Made by a program: the position numbers and the translations under genes
Part shown: positions 50,976 through 61,138 of the stretch, one piece after another
Layout: each line of letters opens with the position of its first letter
Numbering within the stretch: position 1 is the first letter of the stretch
Notes under the pieces: model-generated
Database searches by the model: none
Seen by the model: only the letters and a program-made list of their open reading frames with translations
Told to the model about the DNA's origin: nothing
From: CALSMU01 sp965230225
GTDB lineage: Bacteria; Bacteroidota; Bacteroidia; Flavobacteriales_D; Parvicellaceae
Assembly (NCBI GenBank): GCA_965230225.1
Contig: CBDDKM010000003.1
Coordinates: forward strand, 620,001 to 684,000
Direction: 5' to 3'
DNA: 64,000 nucleotides

Positions 50976-53576
50976 TTAGAAATTCATCATTATTTTAAGA
51001 CTAGGGCAAATTCCCATCCCGTATAAATTGCTTCTTACGTACATAACAGGAGGTGGGCCCGAGGCCACTTTTTCCACTTGCCCGGTAATGATTTTATTGT
51101 CGTAAACATTAGTAACAGAAGCACCAATGTTACAGTTCCATCCTTTATTTTTAGGAGAGTAAGAGTAAGATACCGATACATCCATTTGATGCTGATCAGG
51201 GAAGTAATTACCATAATCTGGATCACTGTTGGAGGTGTATACTCTGTATTGATATGGTATATCGTTAATTGGAGCTCCGGGTCCTGTAGGAGCCGTGCTA
51301 GGGCCATTGGTGTATAAGTACCTAATACCTGTTAAAGTAGCTAACCCAGACTTGTATTTCCATCCTACAGAAACTTTTAAATTGTTCCAGTTGTAACTCA
51401 CTACTGTATTGAATAAATGATCCTGATTCCAGATGGAAGGGAAGGAAGTTGATTGAATAGAATCGAATTGTACACGAGTATTAGCATAAGTATACCCCAA
51501 CCAAATGTCCAGGTTTTTCCAGCTCTTTTTCAATAAGAAATCAGTACCAATTGTGTTGTAATCTCCTATAAAATGATCTTCAGTATTTTGGTAATCGTAT
51601 TGATTGTGGATCGCAATGTTATTGGTTTGTTTGTAGTACCATTCTACGTCAAATACCCATCCTTTATGACTAAATATTCCTCCGGTCATAATCTGCTTAC
51701 TATTCACCACAGGAGTATTACTGTCGTTTGATAAGCGCCAGTTAAAATGTTCTACACCGGCTCCTAAAGCTCTGGTTCCATACAGGTGGTTTACGAACTG
51801 GTTATATAACCCCATATTGGTTTTTAGAGTAATTTTATTGTTCACAAAAACGTTGGCCATGAATCTTGGTTCCAGGTAGTTTTTTGCAAGCAGGGTGTAG
51901 TAAGAGTTTCTCAGGCCTAAAGTAGCTTGTAGCCAGTCTTTTGGTTTGTGTGTATAGCTAATAAATGCTGTATGTACGTTGGCTTGTCGGTCGTCTATAT
52001 CCAATAATGGGTCTACATCTCTATCAATGTTTCTATAGGAGTATACCTGATAATGGTTGAGATTAAGTCCAAACTCTAAATGATCCCTCGCTCCAACTAA
52101 ATAAGTAGACTTTGATACAAATGCAATGTCCTTAATGGTATTAACATAATCGTTTACTTCAATGGTATCGTGAGGTGCTACAATATCTGTGTGGAAGTTT
52201 TGCTTAAAGTTAGAGTAGGTTATGGAGCTTTCGGTAATTAACCTTGGGTTCCAGTTTTTGTAATAGTTGATTCCAAGCCCGTTATTAAATAGCGAAGCAA
52301 TATCTGTATTGGTTTCTTGTCTTCTACTGTCGTAAATTTCCAGATTGAAATCGTTGTTAATGTGGATATAACTAACACTGATTTTATTGTCGTCGTTAAT
52401 GTCATAGTCCCACTTAGCGTTGTAATCGGAAAACGATAATCCAAAATTATTCAGCATTACATCTGCCCTGTGTTCTGCGCGGGTAATGGCAGAGTTTTGA
52501 AAAACAAAGTCAGTAATGGCTTCAATTTTTGGTGAGTTCCAGTCGAAAGGGTAAGAGGTTCTACCTCCCAATGTTAAGCTCATTTTATTATTGGCCAATG
52601 GAGCAACCACGTAACCTGATAAATACGTGGTAGAAGCACCAATACCATATTGTAATGAGTCTGGAATAGCCACTTTCGATTTAAGTTGTACCATACCTCC
52701 AACTTTACCTCCTTTTTCGGCACCATATCCACTTCGGTTAATTTTTACAGATTCTACTATGTTAGAGTTGTAGGCAGAAAAAGCACCAAAGTAATGTCCA
52801 TTGTGATACACCGGAATACCATCAAACGAGATCATTGTTTTATCAGGATCATCTCCTCGCATTACCAAATTCCCCGCTTTACCATCAGGGCTATTGATTC
52901 CCGGTAGAGCATCCATGGTGGTTAAGATGTCAGTCTCTGTTTCGCCTGGTAACAAACCAGCTCCAGAAACTTTAAGGTTAATGCTATGATCCGAGTGTTG
53001 GTAATCTATCCCCCTATTTAAATAACCTGTTATGGTAACTTGTTTAAGCTTGCTTTCGGATTCTTTTAGTTGGATTGTCTGACAAGGTTTTCCATTAAAA
53101 TAGTCTATGGGTAATTTTTGTTCTTCGTAACCAATAAACTTAACCCTTACAGAGTCCCAATCGTTCAGGTTAATGTATCTGGAAGAAACATTTTCGTTAA
53201 TAATATAGCCTGTATTAGTTCTGGTGTTTACCACACTTGCTCCATAAATGGATTCGGATGTTTCTGCATCTACTACATGGATGCAGAGTAATTGGTTTTT
53301 TCCATTTTTCTTAGCCTTTACCAATACATTAGAATCATTCACCTTTTCAAATTTAAAGGCACTGTTTTCCGTTAGTTGTTTTAACGATGGGGTAAGATCT
53401 TTGGGGAATGAAGAAAGAGTCACTTTAACTCCTTTGATCCAAGAGTTATTATAAGAAAATACTACCTGATGTTGTTCTTCTAGTTGCTGAATGTAATCGG
53501 AAAGTAAGAGCACACGATCCTGAGCCCAAAGCATAGATGAGCAGAGCAGTAGGAATACAACTGTTAATATCCTCAT
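50976..53576 (-). CDS. FecA-type TonB-dependent receptor with STN and carboxypeptidase-like domains
   Basis: 866 aa. Signal peptide MRILTVVFLLLCSSMLWAQ. An STN (secretin/TonB N-terminal) domain at ~20-90 (YIQQLEEQHQVVFSYNNSWI) is the contact site for a FecR anti-sigma factor; then a carboxypeptidase-D regulatory-like domain (~95-165: IHVVDAETSESIYGASVVNT), the plug (~190-330: TETDILTTMDALPGINSPDG, GDDPDKTMISFDGIPVY) and the 22-strand barrel to the C-terminus (LYGMGICPSLKIMMNF). The STN domain plus adjacent FecR and ECF genes make a FecI-FecR-FecA-type signalling module; the substrate is not evident from sequence. The CDS starts 12 nt after the FecR stop. Confidence 0.92.
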   Translation of the reverse strand: MRILTVVFLLLCSSMLWAQDRVLLLSDYIQQLEEQHQVVFSYNNSWIKGVKVTLSSFPKDLTPSLKQLTENSAFKFEKVNDSNVLVKAKKNGKNQLLCIHVVDAETSESIYGASVVNTRTNTGYIINENVSSRYINLNDWDSVRVKFIGYEEQKLPIDYFNGKPCQTIQLKESESKLKQVTITGYLNRGIDYQHSDHSINLKVSGAGLLPGETETDILTTMDALPGINSPDGKAGNLVMRGDDPDKTMISFDGIPVYHNGHYFGAFSAYNSNIVESVKINRSGYGAEKGGKVGGMVQLKSKVAIPDSLQYGIGASTTYLSGYVVAPLANNKMSLTLGGRTSYPFDWNSPKIEAITDFVFQNSAITRAEHRADVMLNNFGLSFSDYNAKWDYDINDDNKISVSYIHINNDFNLEIYDSRRQETNTDIASLFNNGLGINYYKNWNPRLITESSITYSNFKQNFHTDIVAPHDTIEVNDYVNTIKDIAFVSKSTYLVGARDHLEFGLNLNHYQVYSYRNIDRDVDPLLDIDDRQANVHTAFISYTHKPKDWLQATLGLRNSYYTLLAKNYLEPRFMANVFVNNKITLKTNMGLYNQFVNHLYGTRALGAGVEHFNWRLSNDSNTPVVNSKQIMTGGIFSHKGWVFDVEWYYKQTNNIAIHNQYDYQNTEDHFIGDYNTIGTDFLLKKSWKNLDIWLGYTYANTRVQFDSIQSTSFPSIWNQDHLFNTVVSYNWNNLKVSVGWKYKSGLATLTGIRYLYTNGPSTAPTGPGAPINDIPYQYRVYTSNSDPDYGNYFPDQHQMDVSVSYSYSPKNKGWNCNIGASVTNVYDNKIITGQVEKVASGPPPVMYVRSNLYGMGICPSLKIMMNF

Positions 53577-53588
53577 ATCAGGCCGACT

Positions 53589-54500
53589 TTATTTTAGAGT
53601 TACGGTGTCTTCTTTTTTAGAGAAGGTAACTCCCATAGGCTCAAATACCAATCTTAGGGCCAGGTCTACATCGTTGTTAGGGAATTGTCCGGAGAATTTC
53701 TCATCGGATTTTAACCCTGTATTTACATCAAACGATAACCCGTACCTTAAAGATAAAGCGCTTAAAACCTCATTTAATGGGGTGTCGGTAAATTTTGTAT
53801 GTTCATTTAGCCATTCGGATTTATTTCCTTCAAACCCAAATTCTTCTTCATTTCCTTTTTCATTAATCCTCACTCCCATGTGGTGAGTCAGACGATATTC
53901 TTTTTCGGAGAATACTACTTTAACTTCTCCTTCAAAACATTTAACCACACTGGCATTGTTGTGGTTCATTACGTCGAATTCTGTACCAACTACTTGTACT
54001 GTGCCGTTGCCGAAATCTACTTCAAATGGTCCCTTTTTCTCTACTTTGAAATAGGCTTGTCCATCCATTTCAACTTCTCGGTTGGCACTCCAGTTGTAGT
54101 TGTTGTAACTTAAGGATGAGTTACCATTTAGAATTACTTCACTACCATCGGGTAAGGTGATGTTTTTGGTTTCGCCTGAGGCAGTATGGTATTCCGTAAT
54201 ATCAAAAAAGCGCATGTAACTAAAGTACGATGCGCCAATAAGAACAATAACAGAAGCAGCTACAGAAATCCATCTTCTCAATGAAATTACTTTAGTGTTT
54301 TTCTTGCTGTTATTTAGTTTCTCACTCTTAAACTGTTCAAACGAAGATTTAGGTTTTGGTAAACTCCACGAACCAGTCTCGTTCATAATTTTTTCCATAA
54401 TAGCCAGGTCACCGGAAGCCTTTAACTGATCCAGTTCGGTATCAGTAAGCTCTCCGTTGAGCCATTTGGTGTAAATTATATCGTGTTCTTCGTTGTGCAT
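53589..54500 (-). CDS. FecR family anti-sigma factor
   Basis: 303 aa. Cytosolic N-terminus (DIIYTKWLNGELTDTELDQL) with a DUF4880-like part, one membrane helix (~77-96: WISVAASVIVLIGASYFSYM), FecR domain (ITLPDGSEVILNGNSSLSYN, GTVQVVGTEFDVMNHN), and a C-terminal DUF4974 domain (FTDTPLNEVLSALSLRYGLS). It holds the cognate ECF sigma and responds to the TonB receptor's STN domain. Between the ECF gene (36 nt upstream) and the TonB receptor gene. Confidence 0.92.
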   Translation of the reverse strand: MHNEEHDIIYTKWLNGELTDTELDQLKASGDLAIMEKIMNETGSWSLPKPKSSFEQFKSEKLNNSKKNTKVISLRRWISVAASVIVLIGASYFSYMRFFDITEYHTASGETKNITLPDGSEVILNGNSSLSYNNYNWSANREVEMDGQAYFKVEKKGPFEVDFGNGTVQVVGTEFDVMNHNNASVVKCFEGEVKVVFSEKEYRLTHHMGVRINEKGNEEEFGFEGNKSEWLNEHTKFTDTPLNEVLSALSLRYGLSFDVNTGLKSDEKFSGQFPNNDVDLALRLVFEPMGVTFSKKEDTVTLK

Positions 54501-54536
54501 TTGTTAGATAAAAACGCTTCTGGGAAAATACCCTAC

Positions 54537-55067
54537 CTAAATTTTAAAAATTTTTAATTCTTGTACCTCTTCCTTTAAAGTTTTGAGGGCCACACTCATT
54601 CTTTTTTCTACTGCCTTTACACTAATGTCAAGGGTTTGAGCTATTTCAGAAAAAGTCATTTTGTCAATTCTATTCATCAAAAAAACTTCTCGTTGTTTTT
54701 CGTTTAAATTAGAAATGGCTCCTTCCAACTTGGCTTTAAACTCCTCTTCGATGGATAAATATTCGGGGGTTTGTTTGTTCACTTTATCTCCAACCTGATT
54801 GATGAACTTTAACTCCACCTTAGTATCTCTGAAATGATTCAGCAATAATCTTTTAGCTACAGTAATAATATAGTTCTTGGCTTTTCCGAAAATAACATCC
54901 TTACAATTTTGCCAGGCCTTTAAAAAAGATTCCTGTGCAATATCTTCTGCCTGGTCCAAATCTCCCCCCTTATAATAAACGTAATTTCTAACCGACTCTA
55001 TATGTTCATTATAAACGGATTCAAAAACCCTTTCTTCACAAATTGATATGTCCTGATTTTCTGCCAA
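54537..55067 (-). CDS. ECF-family RNA polymerase sigma-70 factor
   Basis: 176 aa. Region 2 (~12-80: DQAEDIAQESFLKAWQ) and region 4 (~115-170: QREVFLMNRIDKMTFSEIAQTLDISVKAVEKRM). The first usable start is a TTG (55067), since no ATG precedes the domain; a -7 element lies 20 nt upstream. First gene of the FecIRA-like operon. It should direct transcription of the receptor and possibly the GT-C-like gene once FecR releases it. Confidence 0.92.
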   Translation of the reverse strand: MAENQDISICEERVFESVYNEHIESVRNYVYYKGGDLDQAEDIAQESFLKAWQNCKDVIFGKAKNYIITVAKRLLLNHFRDTKVELKFINQVGDKVNKQTPEYLSIEEEFKAKLEGAISNLNEKQREVFLMNRIDKMTFSEIAQTLDISVKAVEKRMSVALKTLKEEVQELKIFKI

Positions 55068-55086
55068 AATGGTGTGGTCGAGTCAT

Positions 55087-55094
55087 CAAAAGTA
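55087..55094 (-). promoter_or_regulatory. -7 element (TACTTTTG) of the sigma/FecR/TonB operon
   Basis: A perfect TAnnTTTG match on the minus strand 20 nt upstream of the TTG start; no convincing -33. Confidence 0.5.
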
Positions 55095-55317
55095 AAGAAA
55101 TTCCAATAAAAAATAGAAAAAAACGAAAAACTTAATTGTTTCTGAAGTCCTTTAAAATTAAGTGTTTTGAGCTTTTTTTGTTCACTTAAATATTTTATAG
55201 GTTAAGTAAAAGTGAAAATAATGTAAAAAAAAGGTAGGGTATTTTTTTTTCATGGTGTTTCTGTTGTGTAAGCCTTCTTAAAAGGAAGGATGAAACCAAA
55301 AAACAGATACTATAGTT

Positions 55318-56835
55318 ATGAAATTAAGAGTACGATTTTTATCTATGATTGCCATTGGAGTGGCATCGGTATTTTCGGGAACGGCTCAGACCTTCGACGG
55401 ATATGCCTTGTACAATAAACAAAATGAAAACACAGCCTACCTTATAGACAAGGATGGAAATATTGCTCATTCGTGGTCCTGTGCAGACGCTTGTAATTAC
55501 ACTGTTAACTTAAAAGACAATGGAAACATTGTTAGAGGAGCGGTATATCCGAATAACCAACTTTTCGGTGGTGCAGTAGGAGGTACCATACAAGAATTGG
55601 ATGCCAACGCTAACATCGTATGGGAGTTTGATTATTCTTCGTCTTCTTATTGCCAGCACCATGATTTGTGCGTTATGCCAAATGGAAATGTGCTTATCGT
55701 AGCCTGGGAAGTTAAATCAGCTTCAGAATTGACTCAAGCTGGTTACGACGGAGCTTCTTCTGATAAATGGCCAACACACATATTAGAGTTACAACCATCT
55801 GGATCTACTGCAAACATTGTTTGGGAATGGCACATTTGGGATCATTTAATTCAAGATCACGATGCTTCGAAAGATAATTATGGAGTAGTTGCAGATCATC
55901 CAGAGTTAATGGACATTAATGCTGTTCAATCTGGTGGAGGCCCTGGTGGTCCTGGTGGAAGTAGTGGAGATTGGTTCCATGTTAATGGAATTGATTACAA
56001 CGAACAGTTGGATCAAATTGTATTTAGTTCACGTACTGCGAGCGAAATTTACATCATAGACCACAGTACGACTACAGCGGAAGCAGCTTCTCACTCCGGG
56101 GGGAATTCTGGAATGGGAGGTGACTTCCTATACAGATGGGGAAATCCATCTAACTATGGAGCTTCTGGTTCTCAAACCATTGATGCAGCTGTGCACGATC
56201 CTAGATGGATTCCAGACGATGGAAGACCACGTGGAGGATACATCCAGTTCTTCAATAACGAAGGAGACAATGGAGGTTCAGCAGTAGATGCTATTGATCC
56301 ACCGGTAAATGGATACACGTATACATTAACACCAGGACAAGCTTACGGGCCATCAACTTACGATTTCAGACACAGTTGTAATGTGGATTCTGACGGACAG
56401 TCTGCTAGCGATGCCATGTCGAACGGAAACACATTTGTTAATGTTTCTAATGGATACATGTACGAAGTAGATGCCAACGATAATGTAGTATGGCAATACA
56501 ATGCCGGTCCTGCTAAAGCTTTTAGATACGAGTGTGACCACCCTGGAATTATTGCTCTGTTAGGTGATGACCCATGTGGACTGGGAGTTGGACTTTCTGA
56601 GATGGAAGACATTGAGATGAATATTTACCCTAACCCATCCACCGGAGTATTTAACCTGGAAGGATTAGAAGGAATTGATGCTCATATTACTGTAAGAGAT
56701 ACCTATGGTAAAATGATTGCCTACGAAGAAAATGTTTCTAGCATCAACTTATCAGCATACCCTAATGGATTCTACTATGTAACCATAGTTGGAACCGATT
56801 TTAGAGCTGTTAAAAAAGTAGCCTTAATGAAGTAA
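55318..56835 (+). CDS. Arylsulfotransferase-like (ASST) T9SS protein
   Basis: 505 aa. Signal peptide MKLRVRFLSMIAIGVASVFS (continuing GTAQ), then the ASST beta-propeller signature: GYALYNKQNENTAYLIDKDG, AHSWSC, QHHDLCVMPNGNVLIVAWEV, HILELQPSG, WFHVNGIDYNEQLDQIVFSS, FLYRWGNP, DFRHSC. The histidines in QHHD and WFHVN are in the places of active-site histidines in arylsulfate sulfotransferases. The C-terminus (~425-505: DIEMNIYPNPSTGVFNLEGL ... YPNGFYYVTIV ... VKKVALMK) is a T9SS type A sorting domain. Predicted extracellular enzyme transferring sulfate between phenolic compounds. Start of a five-gene operon; 10 nt to the next gene. Confidence 0.87.
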   Translation: MKLRVRFLSMIAIGVASVFSGTAQTFDGYALYNKQNENTAYLIDKDGNIAHSWSCADACNYTVNLKDNGNIVRGAVYPNNQLFGGAVGGTIQELDANANIVWEFDYSSSSYCQHHDLCVMPNGNVLIVAWEVKSASELTQAGYDGASSDKWPTHILELQPSGSTANIVWEWHIWDHLIQDHDASKDNYGVVADHPELMDINAVQSGGGPGGPGGSSGDWFHVNGIDYNEQLDQIVFSSRTASEIYIIDHSTTTAEAASHSGGNSGMGGDFLYRWGNPSNYGASGSQTIDAAVHDPRWIPDDGRPRGGYIQFFNNEGDNGGSAVDAIDPPVNGYTYTLTPGQAYGPSTYDFRHSCNVDSDGQSASDAMSNGNTFVNVSNGYMYEVDANDNVVWQYNAGPAKAFRYECDHPGIIALLGDDPCGLGVGLSEMEDIEMNIYPNPSTGVFNLEGLEGIDAHITVRDTYGKMIAYEENVSSINLSAYPNGFYYVTIVGTDFRAVKKVALMK

Positions 56836-56845
56836 GATTAGTTTC

Positions 56846-59119
56846 ATGATTAGATTTTCGACCATATTGATGCTATTGATCTGTTTCGCTCATAAAAATC
56901 TGTCGGCTCAGGCAGATTTTTATGACGAAGGTTCCATTCAGGAAATCAGGTTGTATTTTGAAGAAGCTAACTGGGACCACATTCTGGATAGTTTATACGT
57001 AGATGGAATGGAGGAGCGATTAGTGGCAACGGTAGTTATTAATGGAACACAACTAGATAGTGTAGGTGTTCGCTACAAAGGATATAGCTCCGTGAGCACC
57101 AATAGGGTTAAGAATCCTTTTAACATTAAACTGAATTACATCATTGGCGGACAACGTTACGATGGAATCGATAAAATAAAACTGAGTAACGTTATTCAGG
57201 ATCCCTCTTTTGTTCGGGAAGTATTGTCTTACGAAATAGGTAGGAAATACATGCCTGCTTCCAGAGCCAATTATGCCAATTTATACATTAACGATACTCT
57301 TTGGGGATTATATACGAATGTTGAAGCGGTAGGTAATGAGTTCTTACAAAACCATTTTAATAGTAGCGCCAATACATTTTTTAAGTGTAATCCGGATAAT
57401 CTGGATTTGAATGGAGAAAACTCCAATTTAGGAAACAGCCCCGGAACGGATCCGTTGGATTATGACGGGTTGTACGATTTAAAATCAGAATCCGGCTGGG
57501 ACGATTTATATGCCTTAATCGATACTTTAAACGAAGTACCGGACAGCATTCACCACTTACTTAATGTAGACAGAACATTGTGGATGCATGCCTTTAACTA
57601 TGCTTTAATCAACTTTGATAGTTACGTAGGATATGCACAGAACTATTATTTGTATCAGGATCACAACGGGCAGTTCAATCCAATTTTATGGGATTTAAAC
57701 ATGTCGTTTGCCAGTTACAGAATGACGGATGCTTCCCTTCACTACAGTGGGTTTTCCATTCAGGAAGCCAAGGAAATGGACCCGCTCTTACACTACAATA
57801 GTGTATCGGTATTTCCAAGGCCACTCATGAGAAACTTATTCGAGAACGATCGATACAGAAAGATGTATATCGCTCATTTAAGAACCATCATGGAAGAGAA
57901 CGTAGCCAATCAGGAATATGCTAACCGAGCTCAGGATTTACAAAACCTTATCTCTACATCTGTAATTGCAGATACGAATAAGTTCTATACAGACGCCGAC
58001 TTTTTTAATAACCTTACTTCTACTGTTTCCGATTTAATCGACTATCCGGGAATCATTGATTTAATGGATGATCGTTGGAACTATTTATCCACCTATCCGG
58101 GAATGCAAGGTGCACCTACAATTTCGAATGTAGCACCTTCTACTCAAAACATCAATTTAGGAGATGATATCTGGATATCAGCCACCGTCGCAGATGCAGA
58201 TGAGGTATTTCTTGCTTATCGATTTGGAGAAAGCGAAGTGTTTAAAACCATTTCTATGTTCGATGATGGAAACCATAATGATGGAACTGCAGGAGATAGT
58301 TTATATGGAGCTGAGTTAACAGATATCGGGAATGTGGTAGAGTACTATATCTATGCTGAAAACGATTCTACTGGGAGGTTTTCACCAGAAAGAGCAGCTT
58401 ATGAGTTTTACTCCATAGAAAGTAAAATTGGCCCACAGGATTTGGTAATCAACGAGTTTATGGCGGTAAATGATACTTACGTAAGCGATGATGAAGGAGA
58501 TTATGACGATTGGATAGAGTTGTACAACAATACTCAATATCCAATTTCCACCAAAGGTCTTTATTTATCAGACGACTATAATAACCTAACTGCCTGGGAA
58601 ATGCCCAATGTGGTTATTGAACCGGACTCGTATTTAATGGTGTGGGCAGATGAAGATACACTAGATTCCGGATTACACACCAATTTTAAAATTGCTTCCA
58701 ACGCCGATTCTTTGGTCTTGTCTTATGACGATGGCACTGTTATCGATTCGGTAAGTTTTGGAACACAACATGCAGATATTTCTACCGGTAGAATACCAAA
58801 CGGAACAGGATCATTTATACTGTTAGTCCCAACTTACGGAGCTAACAACGAACACGCAGGAGTAGAAGACCTTACAGAACAATTGGATTTTTCAATTTAT
58901 CCAAATCCCGCTGGCGATATGTTTAATATCCGAGTAATGGAAGATGGACCATACGAGGTTCAGATTCTGGACATTAACGGTAAAGTTTTGACACATAGCG
59001 ACCAAATAACCCATAATGGGATAATACCAATGACAACTAGCAATTTCGCTGGCGGGATTTATTTCGTAAAACTGAGCAATGAGAATTCTATTGCTACTAA
59101 AAAAGTAATCATCAATTAA
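56846..59119 (+). CDS. CotH kinase family T9SS protein with lamin-tail domain
   Basis: 757 aa. Signal peptide MIRFSTILMLLICFAHKNLS (continuing AQ). The CotH domain covers ~30-430 (SVGVRYKGYSSVSTNRVKNP, FVREVLSYEIGRKYMPASRA, NYANLYINDTLWGLYTNVEA, NPILWDLNMSF). CotH kinases are atypical protein kinases; the spore-coat prototype phosphorylates coat proteins. A lamin-tail domain (~535-640: DLVINEFMAVNDTYVSDDEG, WIELYNNTQYPI) and a T9SS type A sorting domain (from ~685: LDFSIYPNPAGDMFNIRVME) follow. Extracellular phosphorylation of a surface protein is inferred. It lies in operon order with VTC and DUF4956 genes, a recurring set in bacteria. Confidence 0.9.
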   Translation: MIRFSTILMLLICFAHKNLSAQADFYDEGSIQEIRLYFEEANWDHILDSLYVDGMEERLVATVVINGTQLDSVGVRYKGYSSVSTNRVKNPFNIKLNYIIGGQRYDGIDKIKLSNVIQDPSFVREVLSYEIGRKYMPASRANYANLYINDTLWGLYTNVEAVGNEFLQNHFNSSANTFFKCNPDNLDLNGENSNLGNSPGTDPLDYDGLYDLKSESGWDDLYALIDTLNEVPDSIHHLLNVDRTLWMHAFNYALINFDSYVGYAQNYYLYQDHNGQFNPILWDLNMSFASYRMTDASLHYSGFSIQEAKEMDPLLHYNSVSVFPRPLMRNLFENDRYRKMYIAHLRTIMEENVANQEYANRAQDLQNLISTSVIADTNKFYTDADFFNNLTSTVSDLIDYPGIIDLMDDRWNYLSTYPGMQGAPTISNVAPSTQNINLGDDIWISATVADADEVFLAYRFGESEVFKTISMFDDGNHNDGTAGDSLYGAELTDIGNVVEYYIYAENDSTGRFSPERAAYEFYSIESKIGPQDLVINEFMAVNDTYVSDDEGDYDDWIELYNNTQYPISTKGLYLSDDYNNLTAWEMPNVVIEPDSYLMVWADEDTLDSGLHTNFKIASNADSLVLSYDDGTVIDSVSFGTQHADISTGRIPNGTGSFILLVPTYGANNEHAGVEDLTEQLDFSIYPNPAGDMFNIRVMEDGPYEVQILDINGKVLTHSDQITHNGIIPMTTSNFAGGIYFVKLSNENSIATKKVIIN

Positions 59120-59130
59120 TACCCAAAAAA

Positions 59131-60357
59131 ATGAAGTCAATATCAAAAATACTAACCTGTTTGGCCCTTACCGGAGGAATCGGTGTTCAGGCACAAACAT
59201 TTACCAATTACACTACCAACGAGGGATTGTTGAACAATAGTGTAAATGATGTTCACGCTGGAGTGAATAACACTGTGTGGTTCGGAACTCAGGATGGAGT
59301 TTCCAGTTTTGATGGATCCACCTGGAACAGTTATACCACCACATCCCATCAAGGATTAGTTCACAATACCATCCAGGCTATCTACGAAGATGCTCAGGGT
59401 GATGTTTGGGTAGGAACTGATTTTGGAATTAGTGTTTTTGATGGAAGTTCATTTACGTCCTATACCACTATAGATGGTTTGGGAAATAACCAGATTAAAT
59501 GCATTACAGAAGATAATGGAACCATGTTGTTTGGAACTAGCGATGGGTTTTCTATGTTCGATGGAACTAACTGGACCAACTTTGACATGAGTAACGGATT
59601 GCCATTTGGTGGTGTTAACTCCATTACAGTTCATTCCGGTGGAGATTATTACCTGGGGTCAGGACTGGGAGGAGTGATCATTTACGACGGTTCTGGATTT
59701 ACTGAGGTAACCGAAAACGAAGGAATATTAAACAATAGAATCAGAGCCATCGCATTTGACGATCAGGATCAACGTTGGGTAGGAACTTCTGATGGTATTA
59801 CTGTTTTGGACGATCAGGATCAATTCTCAACTAATCATACCACCATGTTTACCTTGCCCGCGCCAGATACTTTAAATCCAATCGAAGATGTGAAAGTAGA
59901 TGGGTATGGTAATGTTTGGGTTGGAGTTTATGTGGATTATCTGGTTACCGAAGGAGGTATTTGTGCCTATGATGGATCAGGTTGGGTAGATTATGATGTA
60001 AGCGATGGGTTAGTTGGACCGGTAGTAAGAGCATTGGCTATTGATGATAACAATAACGTGTGGGTAGCAACCAGTACCGGAGTAAGCAAAATCTCAAATG
60101 CTCCAATTGGAGTAGAAGAGATCGAAAAAGAGAATCAATTTGTGGTTTACCCCAACCCGGCAGAACACTTTGTAAACGTAAAGTTTAATCATCCAACAGA
60201 AGACAAACAGATCGAAATTTACAACACCGGAATGCAATTGATGGATGTGGTTTGGTCCGGTGCAGATAGCACCTTAACCATTGATCTGGATGAGTTTCCA
60301 TCAGGAGTATATTTTATTCGATCCGGTAAAGAAGTAGTGAAGTTTGCAGTAAAATAA
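59131..60357 (+). CDS. T9SS protein with two-component regulator propeller repeats
   Basis: 408 aa. Signal peptide MKSISKILTCLALTGGIGVQ (continuing AQ). Reg_prop-type blades: NEGLLNNSVNDVHAGVNNTV, WFGTQDGVSSFDGSTWNSYT, VWVGTDFGISVFDGSSFTSY, RWVGTSDGITVLDD, NVWVATSTGVSKISN. These beta-propellers occur on the outside of hybrid two-component sensors; here there is no kinase, only a type A sorting domain (from ~325: QFVVYPNPAEHFVNVKFNHP ... FPSGVYFIRSGKEVVKFAVK). Likely a surface ligand-binding propeller. 11 nt after CotH, 1 nt before VTC. Confidence 0.88.
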   Translation: MKSISKILTCLALTGGIGVQAQTFTNYTTNEGLLNNSVNDVHAGVNNTVWFGTQDGVSSFDGSTWNSYTTTSHQGLVHNTIQAIYEDAQGDVWVGTDFGISVFDGSSFTSYTTIDGLGNNQIKCITEDNGTMLFGTSDGFSMFDGTNWTNFDMSNGLPFGGVNSITVHSGGDYYLGSGLGGVIIYDGSGFTEVTENEGILNNRIRAIAFDDQDQRWVGTSDGITVLDDQDQFSTNHTTMFTLPAPDTLNPIEDVKVDGYGNVWVGVYVDYLVTEGGICAYDGSGWVDYDVSDGLVGPVVRALAIDDNNNVWVATSTGVSKISNAPIGVEEIEKENQFVVYPNPAEHFVNVKFNHPTEDKQIEIYNTGMQLMDVVWSGADSTLTIDLDEFPSGVYFIRSGKEVVKFAVK

Positions 60358-60358
60358 T

Positions 60359-61138
60359 TTGAAACAAATAGAAAACATATTATCCGGTTTTTCTCCCATC
60401 ACCTTGCAGGAAATGGATGAGGTAAAGCTTCTAAATAGAACGGATACCAAGTTTGTGTTACCGCAAACTCTTTTTGAAGAAATTTTGCCACTTCTAGATG
60501 CTAATTACAAGGTTCTAGAGATTGATCATAAAAGAATGGCCGAGTACAGAACATTGTATTTTGATACACCGGATTTTATGTTTTATCACCACCACCACAA
60601 CGGAAGACCAAATCGGTATAAAGTTCGCATGCGAAAGTATGTGGATTCCGATTTGTGTTTTCTGGAAATAAAAAACAAAAAGAAAGGCAGAACCATAAAA
60701 AGCAGAATTAGAATAGACGACTTTGAGATTAATCTTTCCGGTGAATCTTGTCAGTTTATTAAAGAAATAATTCCGCACAACTACCATTTGGACACAGCCC
60801 TTTGGAATTTCTTTCACAGAATTACATTGGTTAATAAATACGATACCGAAAGGTTAACCCTGGATTTAGGGTTGGGGTTTAGTCCGGTTATTAAGCAACC
60901 GGCAAGTAAAGGGAAAGGAGAAGAGGACGAAAACGTTTTTATGGGCAACGTCATCATTGCAGAGGTAAAACAAGAACGGGTAAACCGACAGTCTCCTTTT
61001 ATTGCTTTGTTAAAAAGAAATGGAGTAAGGCCAATGCGGATGAGTAAATATTGCATGGGAGCCGGATTACTATTTGAACATCTAAAAACCAATAGGTTTA
61101 AATCCAAGTACTTGCACTTGAATAAATTGAATCAATGA
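60359..61138 (+). CDS. VTC-domain polyphosphate polymerase
   Basis: 259 aa from a TTG at 60359, one base after the previous stop; the next in-frame ATG (60416) would delete the first conserved helix. The VTC domain covers the whole protein: LLNRTDTKFVLPQ, ILPLLDANYKVLEIDH, RTLYFDTPDFMFYHHHHNGR, RYKVRMRKYVDSDLCFLEIK, KGRTIKSRIRID, IAEVKQERVNRQSPF. The basic residues line the polyphosphate tunnel in the yeast VTC4 structure. VTC domains make polyphosphate from ATP. The gene overlaps DUF4956 by 4 nt, so the pair is translationally coupled. Confidence 0.9.
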   Translation: MKQIENILSGFSPITLQEMDEVKLLNRTDTKFVLPQTLFEEILPLLDANYKVLEIDHKRMAEYRTLYFDTPDFMFYHHHHNGRPNRYKVRMRKYVDSDLCFLEIKNKKKGRTIKSRIRIDDFEINLSGESCQFIKEIIPHNYHLDTALWNFFHRITLVNKYDTERLTLDLGLGFSPVIKQPASKGKGEEDENVFMGNVIIAEVKQERVNRQSPFIALLKRNGVRPMRMSKYCMGAGLLFEHLKTNRFKSKYLHLNKLNQ

